64,000 bases of DNA. Origin: Bimastos eiseni. Its lineage: Eukaryota; Annelida; Clitellata; Crassiclitellata; Lumbricidae. Of this stretch, positions 34,001 through 49,000 are shown one piece after another (positions within the stretch are counted from its first letter, which is position 1; each line of letters starts with the position of its first letter). The stretch spans positions 6,165,057 through 6,229,056 of the forward strand of contig OY365808.1 of the NCBI GenBank assembly GCA_959347315.1, in the 5' to 3' direction. The translations under genes were made by a program, and so were the position numbers. The notes below the pieces were generated by a model, which worked only from the letters and a program-made list of their open reading frames with translations, had not been told where the DNA came from and ran no database searches.

Positions 34001-37000
34001 GGCAGAGGAAGAACTGTGATTAAGGACGGAACTAATACCAGTAGGCAAAACAATGCAAGGAGAACAAGAGGAGCGGCTTGTACATGGAGCCACCACTTGT
34101 GAACTGAATAACTTCAGTAATGCTAGGTAATGTAAAGTAGAGTTAAGTAACGTAACATACCGATAACCAGGCACTTCTATAGCACCATAAGTAAAGCCAA
34201 CTAGTGCTACTGCCCTTTAACCTTTAACCACCACGTGTTGTGGCTGCATTCTGGTTTTGAAATCTCACAACAGGTCCAATGCAGTAACATGCCGTCAGCT
34301 GCTTTAAGCATATGAACCCAAGTGCTTAAGCATCTGTTCCAGAATTCCACTTAGCACACTACGGACATACATCTCACAAAGGAAAACAGTTGCTCCATCG
34401 CTAAACAGATTTCCACTCCCAAGTTCCGTCGGCTGCTGTTATATATTACAGCGATGCCAGCCCCAAGTCTGGATAAAAGGTGAGGGTGATGCCAACTATA
34501 TATTTTCCTTATGACGCAGTGTCATTAAATGGAATAGCTATTTCCAGATCATTACACCAATAGCATTTACCATCATTAATGAACAATATACATTGAGCAC
34601 TGAGCTATAATAGAGTTGTCCCTGTGGTCTGTGGATGCCAACTTGGCCTTGCACCAGACTACCTGATAGACCTTTTTGTCCGCTGGTGTTGAGGACCTTG
34701 TGTAGTCGCTCCCTTTGCTATGCTGAGAGGGGTGTTCTTGTCCTTCAATTTGCCCCTTCAACAGCTATGCAAAACCATGCATTCTATGTGGTAGGATTGG
34801 TTTGGAATGGCCTTTCTCTGGAGTCAGGTCTGTTCCCTAAATCCTATTGAGGTACTTTTTGTGGCCATTTGAAAACTTACCTTCTTGTTCTGGCTTCAGT
34901 TGGAAGGACTATTGAGTAATTACCTACACTGAAAAGGCACTATATAAATGACAGAGGAAAAAGGAGGGAATTTATTCATATCCATCGACGCCAAATGACT
35001 GGCACCGATAACTGATGGTGATGACGATGAATCTTATAGGTCTGTGGATTTATTTACAGACCAGAAATCAGCCGTAGACATTGGTGCGTGCACTGCAGAT
35101 GTGTGTTGATACATATATGTCGACATGCACGGACTGCACGCAGTCGTAATGCACACTGGCAACAAACTACACTTAGTCAGCAGTTGCAAACAGCCACAGT
35201 GAAACGTCAATAAATTCCGATTCCACACGGGAAAGGAGAAAGACAGGTTAGCAAAGTCCAGGCAGGAAACATCGACACATTGGAACGCTAAACCAATCCA
35301 CAGCCGTCCGTCCTCCGGCCGATCTCTGATGGGACAATAAAGCTTAGTAAAGTTTAAGTCAGTGTTAAAGAATCATTTGTCTGCGCTACAAATTGCCTTC
35401 CCAGCCCTGTCAGAAGGAACAGCGGACTCCCACCGAGCCCATAATGTCATTTGCCAGCCGTGAAACCGATCCCAGTCGAAGAGGCCTGAACTGTCGTAAA
35501 CACTACTACTGTCATAAACAACCGGGTATTTATTCCTACAGACAATAACTGCCCACTACCAGTTTAGCTTGAAAGATCTACCACATAATGGCTGAGCGGT
35601 ATCTATAGGAAGTAATGCTGGTATACTACACTAACCATCTACCAAGTGCAACTGGTTTTACCATATCATATCACTATGAAACCCTAAGCACATGAACAAT
35701 AATTATTATTAGAGGTGGAGCACATGGTACACAAGCAGTTCAGTCCTGACTCTAACTACCTCAGAGACTCCAGGTTATTAGAAGGCTGACTTTGGCCAGG
35801 CAAGGAAAGCAATGTAACGAACCATTGTTATAATCCGTTTATTTTCTCTAGCAAAACTGATTTTGGGATTCCAGACATTTATCACGAAGAATCAGGGCTC
35901 TGACTATCAAGAAGAAAAGTAACCTGGAAATTGTACAACTAGGCTCCATTATAAAATCAGTTAATCAATCAGTTGACCAATCAGTTGACCAATCAAGAGC
36001 CCAGAAATAATCATGTGATATAAAAGAGAAAGAAAGTGCATCTTTACAGGGCATTACAGTCACACATGCTTTTCTTTTTATGATGTTATTCCTAAAAATA
36101 TCAATAGCATTTTTTTATGAGCAGCTAATGCAAAGGACATGAGAAACGCATACCCAGTATGTCATGCAATTAATGATCGGATCCACAGTGCATTAGTCTA
36201 AGAGAGCATGTGGCAATATTTGCAGACATCAAGCTAATGCTGAAACTTTATGCACATCAGAAATACAGATTTTCCCATCGAATCGAATAAGAAAACCTAA
36301 TGCACCTGCAAATTACACAATGTCATATCACAACTGCAGTAATTGCACAATTGTGGTATTAACTCTGCCGTCTTAACATAGAAACACTAAACAACATTGT
36401 CTTAATACTTCCATTAACATCGCAGCCTAACAAGCATTTCCCTCCCTCCCATTCACCAGCTTCCTTGTTTACTGACTGATCATCAGCCATGTGTAGTTCG
36501 GATTTCGACCAAGTGTTTATGCGTGTTGGTCTAATTCACCAAGACAGAAACAGGTTCAGCACCATAGCCTCGCATAGCCATCCGCAGCTATTTATACCCG
36601 AACAAACAAAGGTATCGTACTTATATAACCGTAGCATCCTTCCCGTATACTTATTCTATCTGTAGGGGTCTACATTCGCGGCAGCTATATCACGGCTAGC
36701 AGGGATCTTTTAGCCGAAATTAATATCTATAAAAGCGGTCGAGATGGGATAAGGCAGGTGGCAGCAAATGTTGTTAAGGCTAACAATCAGAGCCTCGTTG
36801 GCGGCGGCTAATGGTTCAGGCCGCCCGCGCGGGCCCCGGCTGAGTCGGCCCGGCCCAATCAAACGGACGGTAATTTGCCAGGCAGGCGTGTAGGCAATAG
36901 ATTAAGAGCCTAAATGGCTATCATAAAGATACTGAACTAATCATGATGGAAGACTCTGAGGTCGGGACATATTATCTGCTGATGCCTGTCCAGTTTTTAT

Positions 37001-40000
37001 TGCCGGGAAAAGCCCGCTCTCTGCCATCCCGTAAATTTGCCTAATTCCCGCCGATGGTTGATCGGCCTTTATTGTACGGTAGATGCTAATACGGGTTTAG
37101 CTCTTGAGGAGGAGTCCGCATACGTGTATATTTGTTTGTTCGTATGTCTGTATGTGTGTGTGTGCGTGTGTGTGCAGCTGTGTATGTCTGCAGACATATC
37201 AGACATATGCCTGCATGTGTGCATACACGCATGCATGTATTTATGTAAGCAAGTAAGCAGATGTATCTATCAGATCTAACTCTCTCTGCAAGACAGCATT
37301 TTACATAACCATAACCATCTTTACAATAAAAGCTGCCTTAAGTGTCACATGAAGCTGCATGATTACAATGCCCAATTATAGCTGCTTTCTTTTCTCTAGC
37401 AAAACACACTTCTTGGGTTAACAATCATCACGGGAGCGCCTCTGAATAGTTATCTTGAAGATGCGCTATATAAATTGCATTGATTGATTGATTAATTGAT
37501 TGATTGAATGATTGAATGATTGACTGATTGATTGGTTGATTGATTCATTGATTCATTGGTACAGTGCAAAAATTTCAACGAAACGTGGGGTAAGAAGTCT
37601 TCATGGTAGGCCTACTGAGCATTGTCCTCAGAATGATCTGACTGATACTCTAAGGTCGTAACAAGCGACAGGGAGCGTGTCCTCAAACAATCACGTCCTC
37701 AAACAATCCATCAAAATAAGAGAAGGCTATGGATGCCATCAGCAGCAGATGAATGACTGCACCCCACCCAAACCCCAACCCCCACTGAGGGGTAAATGAT
37801 TGGCGACTGTCAGACCCTGAAATGGATCCCTATATTACATGCACTGCATAACAATGATGGACAATGAATGCCCTGTAAGACAAGAAAAGATTACTGGAAG
37901 GAACCACAGCAGCAGCAGGCGCTGGTGACAAGTAAAGAATGGGTTGCAATCACGAAGATTGCTGGGATGGAGTGATGAATATCCTGAAGAGATGAGAAAA
38001 CACGAAGATGCTGCTGCCGACGACGATGATGATGAAGAGGCAACAACGAAATTACGATGATGATGATGATGATGATGATGACTCATACTCTTGATGATGA
38101 TTATTAAGATGAAAAGCTGACTGCAGATACAATGAAATCAGATAATCATAAATAGATGATGATGGCATAATAACAACAACAACAATCTCGTTGATGACGA
38201 ATCTGGTCATCTTCAAGACATGTCAGACAAAATCTCCTAATCTTGTCTTACAATGCCATGGCATCCAATTTGGAAAACTGTAATGCCATGGCATCCAATT
38301 TAGAAAACTGTAATGCCATGGCAACCAATTTGGAAACACTGTAATGCCATGGCATCCAATTTGGAAAACTGTAATGCCATGACAACCAATTTGGAAAACT
38401 GTAATGCCATGGCAACCAATTTGGAAAACTGTAATGCCATGGCATCCAATTTGGAAAACTGTAATGCCATGGCAACCAATTTGGAAAACTGTAATGCCAT
38501 GGCAATCAAAAAGGAAAACATTAATGCCATGACAACCAATTTGGAAAACTGTAATGCCATGGCAACCAATTTGGAAAACATTAATGCCATGGCAACCAAT
38601 ATGGAAAACTTTAATGCCATGGCAACCAATTTGGAAAGTGTAATGCCATGGCAATCAAACAGGAAAACATTAATGCCATGACAACCAATTTGGAAAACTG
38701 TAATGCCATGGCAGTCAAAAGGAAAACATTAATGCCATGGCAACCAATTTGGAAAACTTTAATGCCATGGCAACCAATTTGGAAAACTGTAATGCCATGG
38801 CAACCAATTTGGAAAACATTAATGCCATGGCAACCAATTTGGAAAACATTAATGCCATGGCCATCAATTTGGAAAACTTTAATGCCATGGCAACCAATTT
38901 GGAAAACTGTAATGCCATGGCAACCAATTTGGAAAACATTAATGCCATGGCCATCAATTTGGAAAACTGTAATGCCATGGCAACCAATAAGAAAAACATT
39001 AATGCCATGGCAACCAATTTGGAAAACTGTAATGCCATGGCAACCAATTTGGAAAACATTAATGCCATGGCAAACAATTTGGAAAACTTTAATGCCATGG
39101 CAACCAATATGGAAAACTTTAATGCCATGGCAACCAATTTGGAAAACTTTAATGCCATGGCAACCATTTTGGAAAACTGTAATGCCATGGCAACCAATTT
39201 GGAAAACATTAATGCCATGGCCATCAATTTGGAAAACTGTAATGCCATGGCAACCAATAAGAAAAACATTAATGCCATGGCAACCAATTTGGAAAACTGT
39301 AATGCCATGGCAACCAATTTGGAAAACTTTAATGCAGGGGAACTTTAATGTCGTGGCAACCATAAAAGGAATTAAATTCCTTGGCAACCAGTATGGGAAA
39401 CCTTCATGCCGAGGCAACATTACTGGAAACTTAAATGCTTTGGCAACTAGTAGGGATCATAATTCGCTGAAAATTGGTAATCAAATAAAATTAGAATCGG
39501 GCAATAGCTACTGGATCCTGTTCGAATAATCTGTTTATCTAATTGATTGGCTATTGGATTCGAATCGAATCGATTAGTAACCCATCTGTGATAAATAGTT
39601 CTACCATAACCCAGGTGAAAGTGTTGGGTGGCAACCATGCACTGGATATCTGCCAATAAGCCCACGAAATGCTTGAACACGTACAATAAGTGTATCATGA
39701 TATGTGCTGAATGGAAACCGAGGATCTGCCGAAAACGCTCATTTGCAATGGTAACAACAGGAGAATCATACGGTGAATTATAAACGCAACACAATGCAGC
39801 ATTAATTGTATGAGCGACACGATCTGGTTCATACGAAAAAGATCAAGGCCTGATCAAAGGGATAGGGTAACTGAGATGAGAGGAGAATTAGTAAACACGA
39901 AGTGGGTGAGCCAGCCCCCACCCTCACTCGTATAGCACTAGCTACTCTCCCATTGGACACCCTGAGGTCAATCTAGCTCATCCTGATGCAAGTGGGTCAC

Positions 40001-43000
40001 CAGATGGACCACGATAACAACGCCACAAATGCTGGGTGAATCTAATTATACGGTTAGCTAGCGGGAGCTATTCCAGTGTCATGGATACTATATCTGAAGT
40101 TCTGACAGCTGACAACAAGGAGTTCATAGTTCAGGACAAACTGTTAGACACTGCTTCGAGGGCCGAGAATATGATTTTCAGCCACATGGTCATAGTAAAC
40201 ATCTCTTTGGCTCTTACACTCAGATATGGCTGATTTGTTTTTTTTTCGTTTTTTTAAGTTGCAGATGGTAAATGATTTTTAATAGTCTTTCACTAGCAAG
40301 AAGCAACTTTTGGAATTGGCAATATATATATTTAACAGAACACAGCATTAGTCTGTATCGTGTTGTATAATATATTTAAAAGCAAAACTGATATCTCCTT
40401 CTTTTCTGTCTACTCAGCAAATTACGTGATTTTGCATGGGCCAGGTCTGAAGCCCCATTTCTTTATGGTTGCCTACCCTTCCCCATAGGGCTAGATAGTA
40501 ATTCATTATATAAACAATATTTACTTGTTTTACTTTTTATTCTAACTACTTTTATTGATCACTGTCAGTATGCGTTTTTGTCAGGTTATTTCCTTCCTAA
40601 ATAAAGGAATAATTCAATTAAATTTTTACAAGTAATTCACCCATCCCTGCCACTACACGGCTTGTCTGCTGGTCCCATAAACCAAACGCATTTCGATTGG
40701 TTCTCAGTTGATCACGCTTTTGGAATAGTCCAGCAATAAAGGCCTCTATGGATTAGATTATATAAAAATATCCTTATGGTCGAGGCAACACCAATTTCAA
40801 TGCTTACATCTTTCCACGGTGGGTTCAAGACCGGAGCCGCTTCCTGTGTATTATTAGGGGCAGCAACCGAATATCGCACGGTGGCTGGAGCACTACAAAC
40901 GCCAGCTGTATAAATCATGTTTTCACATCAGCCGCACGGTTATTAACCGGGCGCACAATTACGGAGGTGTCAGAAAACACCCAAGTCGATAGCGCTACAA
41001 GCAGCCGCGTCCCCCGTCCATTATTGATCACCATTATCAAGAGGGATAATGGCGTAATGCAATTGATCACTCGGCTGTCAGTAATGAGAGCCCGTAGTAA
41101 AAGGCCGAGGATGAAAAAAGAAGGCAGCTTGTTTCCAATATGATTGGAAAATTATAAACAGGCGAGGGAGGGAGGGAGGGAGGGAGGGAAGGAGCGCCTC
41201 TACCGTCCGATCTGCAGGCGAATGACTGGGTCTGCGGCGGTCAGTAAGACCGGACAAACGTAAGGCTTAATTGGATAATGGAAAATGATGAGAAGGGCAC
41301 GTCCTGTCGGTCGGGACATGCATAATTGTCGGTTGAACGGGATCAGACCGTCAGTGGCTGAACTTGTCCGACGTTCGACCGTCTGGATCCGAAGTAGAAC
41401 GACACACACACACACACACACACACACACGATGGTTACTATATATATAATATAGAAAGTGCTATGTAGAAAGTCAGGCAGTGAATGCCCAGAGTGATGCT
41501 GGGTTTTGCATTCCCACAGTTTTGCTTTCAAGAGGATTACTCAATAATTATATTCGAGCGCATGAGTGAGAGCCCATCACTCGAGAGGACACATGAGAGA
41601 ACAGTGAGAGAATACGAGAGAATAGCCCTTTGGTTATTGAGACATAACTCAGTGGGGTGAGAATATTTCAGAGCATGGAGTGTATTAATTCTCCATTGGT
41701 TATGGAGAACATATCCCATTGGTCATCATAAGACAGCATATTACAACTGAAATTTGATATGGCCCTTCTTTAAAAAAATTTCGCTAACAAGTGCACACAC
41801 CTCGACGACACAACTGCAGTCATTCTTAGACTGCAGTTGCAATGCAGAGCAATTGTGCGCGAAGGACTTGTTCAAGGTCCCTACACAGTGACACCTTGGA
41901 CGATAGTCGAACCCGCTCCCTCAGCGCACACTGAGTGTTACGGGCTGACCGCTCTAACCAATCAGCCATCGTGCCACACGTGCACTGGAATATGACGGTG
42001 GTTGAAGCATATCGCTGCTTACTGTATTTCACGAAAACGGTAGTCTATTTATCTAAGCACTTCCAAACTGTAGTATCATAACGGTATAGTTTCCCTTTGA
42101 CACACTTTACGATAACAGTATCCATGAAACGCAGTCAACATGAAATATAAATATGAAAACAACACGTAATCTGCATGTTTAATTTAGAGATGTCAAAAGT
42201 GATGCCGAAAAACAGAAGCCCCAGGTGTAAATCGAGATCATCAGACTTTGTTCGTGAATAGATTAAATTCCATTTTGAACGGAGATTCAGTTTAACAGTC
42301 TAATAGTCGTCAGCAACGGGCATTATCTGTAAACACCAGCGAAACCTAAGCCCCCTCTGGCAATTAAAACAGCCGAGAACAGCATTCTTAAATTTCCTTT
42401 ACAATTCATACCTTTGTTCCTAGCAGAGACACATACCACGCAGAGGAAACGGCAAACGATACTCAAATGCTCAAAAAATATTCAGATTTGTAATATTTTC
42501 AGCTGTGCTAAAAATGTCACAAGTGCTCAAAATTTCAGATGTGCTAAAGCATGCAGGGTAATTTTATAAAATGATTTACCATGCATCCTTAAAGATGCTC
42601 ACCACACATGGCATAGAGAGTCATTCTAAAACTGTGAACTTAAGAGTCTCAATAATTCACAAAAAAATTCAGAAACACTTGGAAACGAAAGCACATTCTT
42701 TGTAAGGTCGCTTATGCTTGACACAAGTGACATACTTCTTAGAGGCCAAAAGCTATCCAAAATCTACCAATTCATAAGCATACACAAATACTCCATTTAC
42801 ACACTTATATATATATATATTTATATTAAAGCATATGTATATATACACTAATATATACAAAGTAAATGTATATATATATATACTTAAAGTGCATGAAATT
42901 AAATATGTGCAATATGTATATATTATATACACATATGAATACAAAAGTAATGGACGGATAACTTTGAATGGGATATATATAATCCAGGAATAGTCTGTAA

Positions 43001-46000
43001 AGGGTTGATTGGTTCTTGCACATAATAAGCAGGCAAATGAAAGCCTCATGCATGGTCCCCCTAATCCATAGATCTGCAAATGTTTGCCAATCCACCCCAC
43101 TTCCAATCTCTTGTTTGCTTCAATTAACAGGGTGTTGGCACTCTGCAAATAAAACTGTTTACAATGCGGTTTTAACACCAAGACAATTCCACACACCCAC
43201 CCACCCGTCTATGGCAGATAGAACAAGTAGAGACATCCTTGCCCATAACCTGCACTCCGCCTTGCCCTCACCCTCAAATTCCTCGTCCTCCAAAGCATTT
43301 GAAAAGGAAGGTGCCATGCAAACGCAAACACTCTCCAAATACCTTGGAACCTTCTCAGTGCAGACTTTTTGAAAACATAACTTCTGATCAATACCTTATT
43401 GGGTCTAATTTCACCACTGTTCGCACTCTGACAGTGCCAGTCCCAAGACTGGATAAAGGAGGGTGACGCTAATGACTTTTTTTTATCACGCAGTGTCACT
43501 AAACTGAAACTACCAGCATTCTTAAATTTAAGCTACTGAATCGTACACTGCCAAACATGAAATAATATGCTACATCATCAAATGCCAGAAAAATGGCAAT
43601 TTCCTACAACTTCTTTGTAAACAGTTTTATTACAGCATGTGTATTTTTCTGTGCTTGACCTCCCCGGATTCTGGTCTGGCACTGAAACGGATCAAACAAC
43701 CTTTGCCAACTGCACCCTTGATTTCATGTAATGCCCGTGAATAAGCTGATCTCCCAGACGATTCTTTTTTATGTCGTCAATAAAGCAATGTAGCTTTGTA
43801 TTTCATCACATAACAACAGAAAGATGCTCTGACATTTAATGACGATGGCTTCCGAAGTTATCGACAGATTGAAGATTTCACGATTCTTTTTTACGTTGCC
43901 AAAAAAAACAATGTAGCTTTATATTTCATAGCATAACAATAGAAATATGCTCTGCCCAGACTCAAGACGACTCATTATCTACTCTGCCACTGTGACACGT
44001 CTATGAATACTGCAGGGTCTGATTTGTCAAAAAGGAGCGGGGGTCGGCCGATGAGAATTTCTGAGACTCTGAAGAATTCCACAATATTTCAATCCCCCTT
44101 GTAGCTGAAACTGGGGGTCTAACCCAGTGTTCCTGTAAGCTGTGAACATGGGTGCGTGGAGACAGCAACATAAACATTTAGTGTAAAAAAAATCCGCTGC
44201 TCCTTGAACGACTGACACTATCGGTATTAAAGCCCGCGTTGTGCCGGCGCTATATACTGCTGTTAAAATTGGCTTGCTCAGCGGCAAATTGGAGAGAAAA
44301 GACCAATTCAAAAATCTCACTAATTAAATATTTGCTAACCGCCTTCGACAGCCGTCAAGAGATCAAGTAGTAACCTCTTCACCTCATAAGCCGCTTAAAC
44401 CGGAGGTGTTTAAAGCACGCGCAAACACACATACAGGCACCAAGACGAACGCACGCACACACGCACACCGTGTGTGCAGTCTGAAGGGGAGACAGCGCTT
44501 GAGACGACGGAGGAGAAAGAGGGGCCTGAGACAGACTAATATCCAACACCTGCACCACTTAGGGACTCTCCGATGGTGTACAGGTGTCCATACTTAAGAC
44601 CGGTCTAAACAATCTGATCCTTGACAGAAGAAGAAGCTCTGCTACGGCTGCGAAGGCAGTCACACCTATGACAAACAGTTAATCATTGCGAACTGCTATT
44701 GGGTCATCCACGCATGATCTTATTATGTACCACAAGATGATGACATCATCATTATCATCGCTATAATAAACGACTTGTCAAAGGCGAGGCAACGCAACAC
44801 TAAGCAAGGGATGGTACCAGGTATTTGGCATGGCAACTTGCTCTTCAACATGCAGCCTCTTCACCTCATCTCGCAATCGCTGGCCAACAAGGCATCTGCA
44901 AAATTGGCAATGCGTCGCAATTTTCCTAGGTCATCACGATAATTTCTGGGTATTCAATATAGACAAACAGAGGTTCAAATAGGAAGTCGTCAGCAAATAA
45001 TTAATCGACATAAAAATCGACATAAAAATCGACATATAAATGGTACATGTGACTAGATAGAAAATGAAGAGCATACTTACAGCATGAGATGAGTAATATT
45101 CAATGGCCAACTGCTATCTGGTACTTGAGTCAACTGATTGTGAGATAACTTCCTAAAAAAGTATATTCACATGGTAATGGACAAAAGCACAATTTCAAAA
45201 TGCTTAAGAATATACATTATATACCAACTATCATAATATATCTTTATAAGAAATTCACAAGTTATTAGAAAAAGCACATGATTAAAAAATGCAATTGGTT
45301 AAACTGGCTTTTGTTAAATGTTCTTTCGTTAAATATACTAATGAGACTGTGATGTGAAATCAATCAAAAAGACAAATTTGACATTTTAATTTGGCACCAT
45401 ATAACATAAATTCATTTTTATATTAAAGAATACTGTCTCTGCAATAGACCAGCCCTTCACCTGGTCCTTGGAAGTCATACTCCAGCCCTGTTTTATCACA
45501 ATTTTTGTGAAGTCAGAGTAAAGCATGATAATTCTGGCTCAACTATAATATGCTCCAAGTTTAAAAATGGTCATGTGGCTTTAAAAAAAGCTTCAAAACA
45601 ACATGTATAGGAAAAGTCTGTGTCTTTTGAACTGAAAAAATCAAAGAAAAGCAAAAGCCCAATTCAGGCCTAGCAAAGGCAATGGCTAAAGATGAACTGG
45701 AGAGATACGAGACAATGACCAACAAAGGAGATGCCTACAAAGTAGTTGGACAAAGTTGAAGGAATATAGGCAGGAAACAAAGACAAGTTCAACAAGTGAA
45801 TATTATCAAGAGCATGGTAAAGGAATTATGCGAACTGAACTGGTCGAACTCTAGATTCATGAGCCCCTAAGAAAAATGACTGAAACCCGAGACGGGAACA
45901 TAAGAAATTGGAGTCCAATGTCAGAAGCAAAACAGCCAAGAATAAGAACACTGGGAGGGAGAGATGGAATCCAAATGCACTACATGCTACTCACAAACTG

Positions 46001-49000
46001 TCAAACAACACAATACCATACTGCTAGCAAACACCAGTGGGGAAAACGCCATAAATCTGTCATGACTGCTAAGAAATTAATCACAACCGGATGTTGAACT
46101 TACAGGCTCTGAACAGCTGGCAGGTGACGTAAGACACTCGCATTGAAAATGGTCAGCTTATTGTCGCTCAGGTTACTACAAAATTCAAAATAAACACTGC
46201 ATTAACAGGAACTTGGGGCCAGCACCAAGCACTGTACCCAGCAGGGCAGCTTTCGACTTGTTAGCTTCTCCAAGCTGGAAAAGCTCTGGACCAACTGTGT
46301 CAACAAACGGAATCTCTTTGTACACGGGGGGGGGGAAGGGTGAGGTGGAAAACTTTGCCAATTAGATTCCAACAGCTGACATGGCAAATGCATCATTCTC
46401 CAGCGGAGTTGATAAATAGAAACGGTTTCCCCATGCAGCAACACTGGTGGCCAGGTGGTAGATATTAATGACAGTTAGGCCAGCCAACTACAGACAGCTG
46501 CAAATCATTGCTGCCGAAAATACTGGCAGGTTCAAACCCCACTCCAGAAAAGCCTAGTACACCCTTTTCAGCACTCCTCCGCTGCCTCATAAATCCTCAT
46601 GTCCTGCGCTCCAGCCTTATTTGCCCAACCCCTACAAATTGCCATTCTCCCCATTTGCCACTGGTTGGTCTCTTTGAGATTAAGACTGAGTCACTTGGCC
46701 TGGCTTGTATTCCACAGAGACGTTCCTAAGAGATGTTCACTCTAACAATTAGACTGATCTCCGTAACTTCAAATTTGCTCCATGTTTAGTCATTTGGAAG
46801 AATCCATTTCCATGTTACCAGAAATACAACCAAGCAAGAAAAATAAAATAATCCATAATTCCCCAGCTATGCTTTATTCAGACAGCCATGCAGTGCATTG
46901 TAAACGGAATTGGTTTAATAGAAAAGTTTTCTCAATTACCCACTGCACTCTATGCATTTCATAATGAGGCTTATGCATACACAACATCTGTGGCCCATAG
47001 AACCAAATTTTATTTAGTCAAATCATCGCCATCAAGGCTTACTTTACTGTCTTACTGCAAACAAAGTAATTTGCAATATATCTGTAAATGGTAGTAGTTT
47101 CCGTTTAAGGGCACTGTGCTACAGCAAAGGTCGTTAGCATCACTCTCCTCTTTATTCATGCTTGGGACTGTAAATGGCTTCATCGTGGCATCATTTACCT
47201 GCCTCTTTATTTATCCTACCTCACTGACCTGCTCACTGCGGGTGCCAACGCTTTGATCCCTACCTCTGAAACTATTTCAACCTGTAGCAATCACTAAATT
47301 CCATTAGGAAGCACTGCTTTGAAACTTTAAACTCTCGGTAAACAGGGACACCGCTCAATGGCAACATCTGCAGAGAATTAGACCAAGCAAGGACTCACAA
47401 GTTCAACCAGTTTCTAAACACACCAACAAAAATAGAGGAAAGTCCCTTTTACGGCATTCTTATATATAGTGATGTATTTGTATTGGTGCCATAATGGCCC
47501 AAAAGACCAGGAGAATCACCTTCCCAGGTATAGTCGGGTGAGGAAGAAACACAGTTCCAGCGGGCACTTTTAAAAGTACAGACCGGCCCCTGGAAATAAT
47601 ATTTTCCAACACGAGTGTTGATAAAACACATCCAGACATTTCATTGTAACCAGTTGACAACCAATCGGCCACAACAAGCATCTTTTTATCACAACGCAGT
47701 CACCACAGAATCGCTTCTGGCCACAACATCAGCATGTGGATACACTTGTGGATACCGATCCAGGCATAGCCTGACCACCCATTGAAGGACAAACACCCTT
47801 TATCTTGCAGATGGTCACAGACTGGTGACTTTAATCCAGCTATCAGTAACAATGCAACCTGTCTGTCAATAACAATACAACCAGACTGTCAGTACCTATA
47901 CAACCAGATTGTCAGTAAAATACAAGCACACTGCCAGTACCTATACAACCAGACTGTAAGTAACAGTTGTTGCCAGAATGAAATGTTCCTTCTACTTTAA
48001 AAGCATCCGCTGTCTTCTGTCTTAGGTAGGCTTTGTCCCTATATAGTTGAAGGGTGAAAGACGAACTCTTGGCTTGTTTGCACTACCCTGAGGGGTGTCC
48101 CAATCACTTCCGCCAGAGGTATTTTCCCCTTCTGCTGCCAACTGCACAGTGTGCACACCCCTCCTGCCTTTACCACTTACTGCAAACTTAAATCAGTCTT
48201 TCAAAGGATGAGCAGCAATGACTATCAGTTAAAAGGTTCACTTGTTTATTTACTCAGTTACTATATCATCTCTCCATGGTATCAACTCATAAAGATCAGC
48301 TCTCAGTCCATCTTCAGTGAAGAATATCCAGGCATCAGTAAATCTAATCTAATCTTAATATGACACCCATGGCACCATTATAAAAACACACTATGCATCA
48401 ACCGATGACACTCCAAACAGAATTTGGATCAGGTCAAAGCAGATGAGGTCAGCCAAATGAGACAGAAAGTTCAGATGATTGAAGATATAATTTTTCAGGT
48501 GCAAGCAAAAGTTCAGGGAACTCTGTTGATGAACAATCCTGATCATTGAAAAGCCATAATCTTTAGGTAATCTAGGGATACTTCAGTGTAGGTCTGTGTT
48601 GTGGCCCTGACCTGGTCAATCTCACGGTTCAGATGTCTTTGTCCAGGTTTCACACATGTCCTACATAAACTATGTAAATAAAACACAAGAACAACGTACA
48701 AAGGAAACCTTTGATTACAAAACCATTCCATACAAATAAACAGGAAGAGACGATACTCAGATGTAAGCATTCAAATCTCCAGGACAGCATTCGTAATTTC
48801 TATTGAAATCATGGACAGCGTATACAAAAGAACTCAAGGAGAGTAGCATTACACTGGAATTTGCCTAACAATACCACGTTATACCATTACAGCAGATACC
48901 CTAATAAAATGCAGTCTGTGACCAAAAACCCACATAAGCCATAGAAAAGGACCACATCTTAAAGCCGCGGAAAATGACCAAGTTTTAAGTCGCGGAAAAT

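Larger units (their letters stand above)
28224..45080 (-). other. LRIG intron 4 (16.9 kb)
   Basis: Bounded by GTAAGT after exon 4 and TTTCAG before exon 5. It holds the two large arrays, the GGGTA array, a SINE-A copy, two family C copies, L2 tails and CpG-rich blocks listed separately. I see no nested exon that I can support. Confidence 0.85.

Noticed and set aside
38252..39345. CRISPR-like array
   Set aside because: Units are contiguous with no unique spacers, and the genome is animal.
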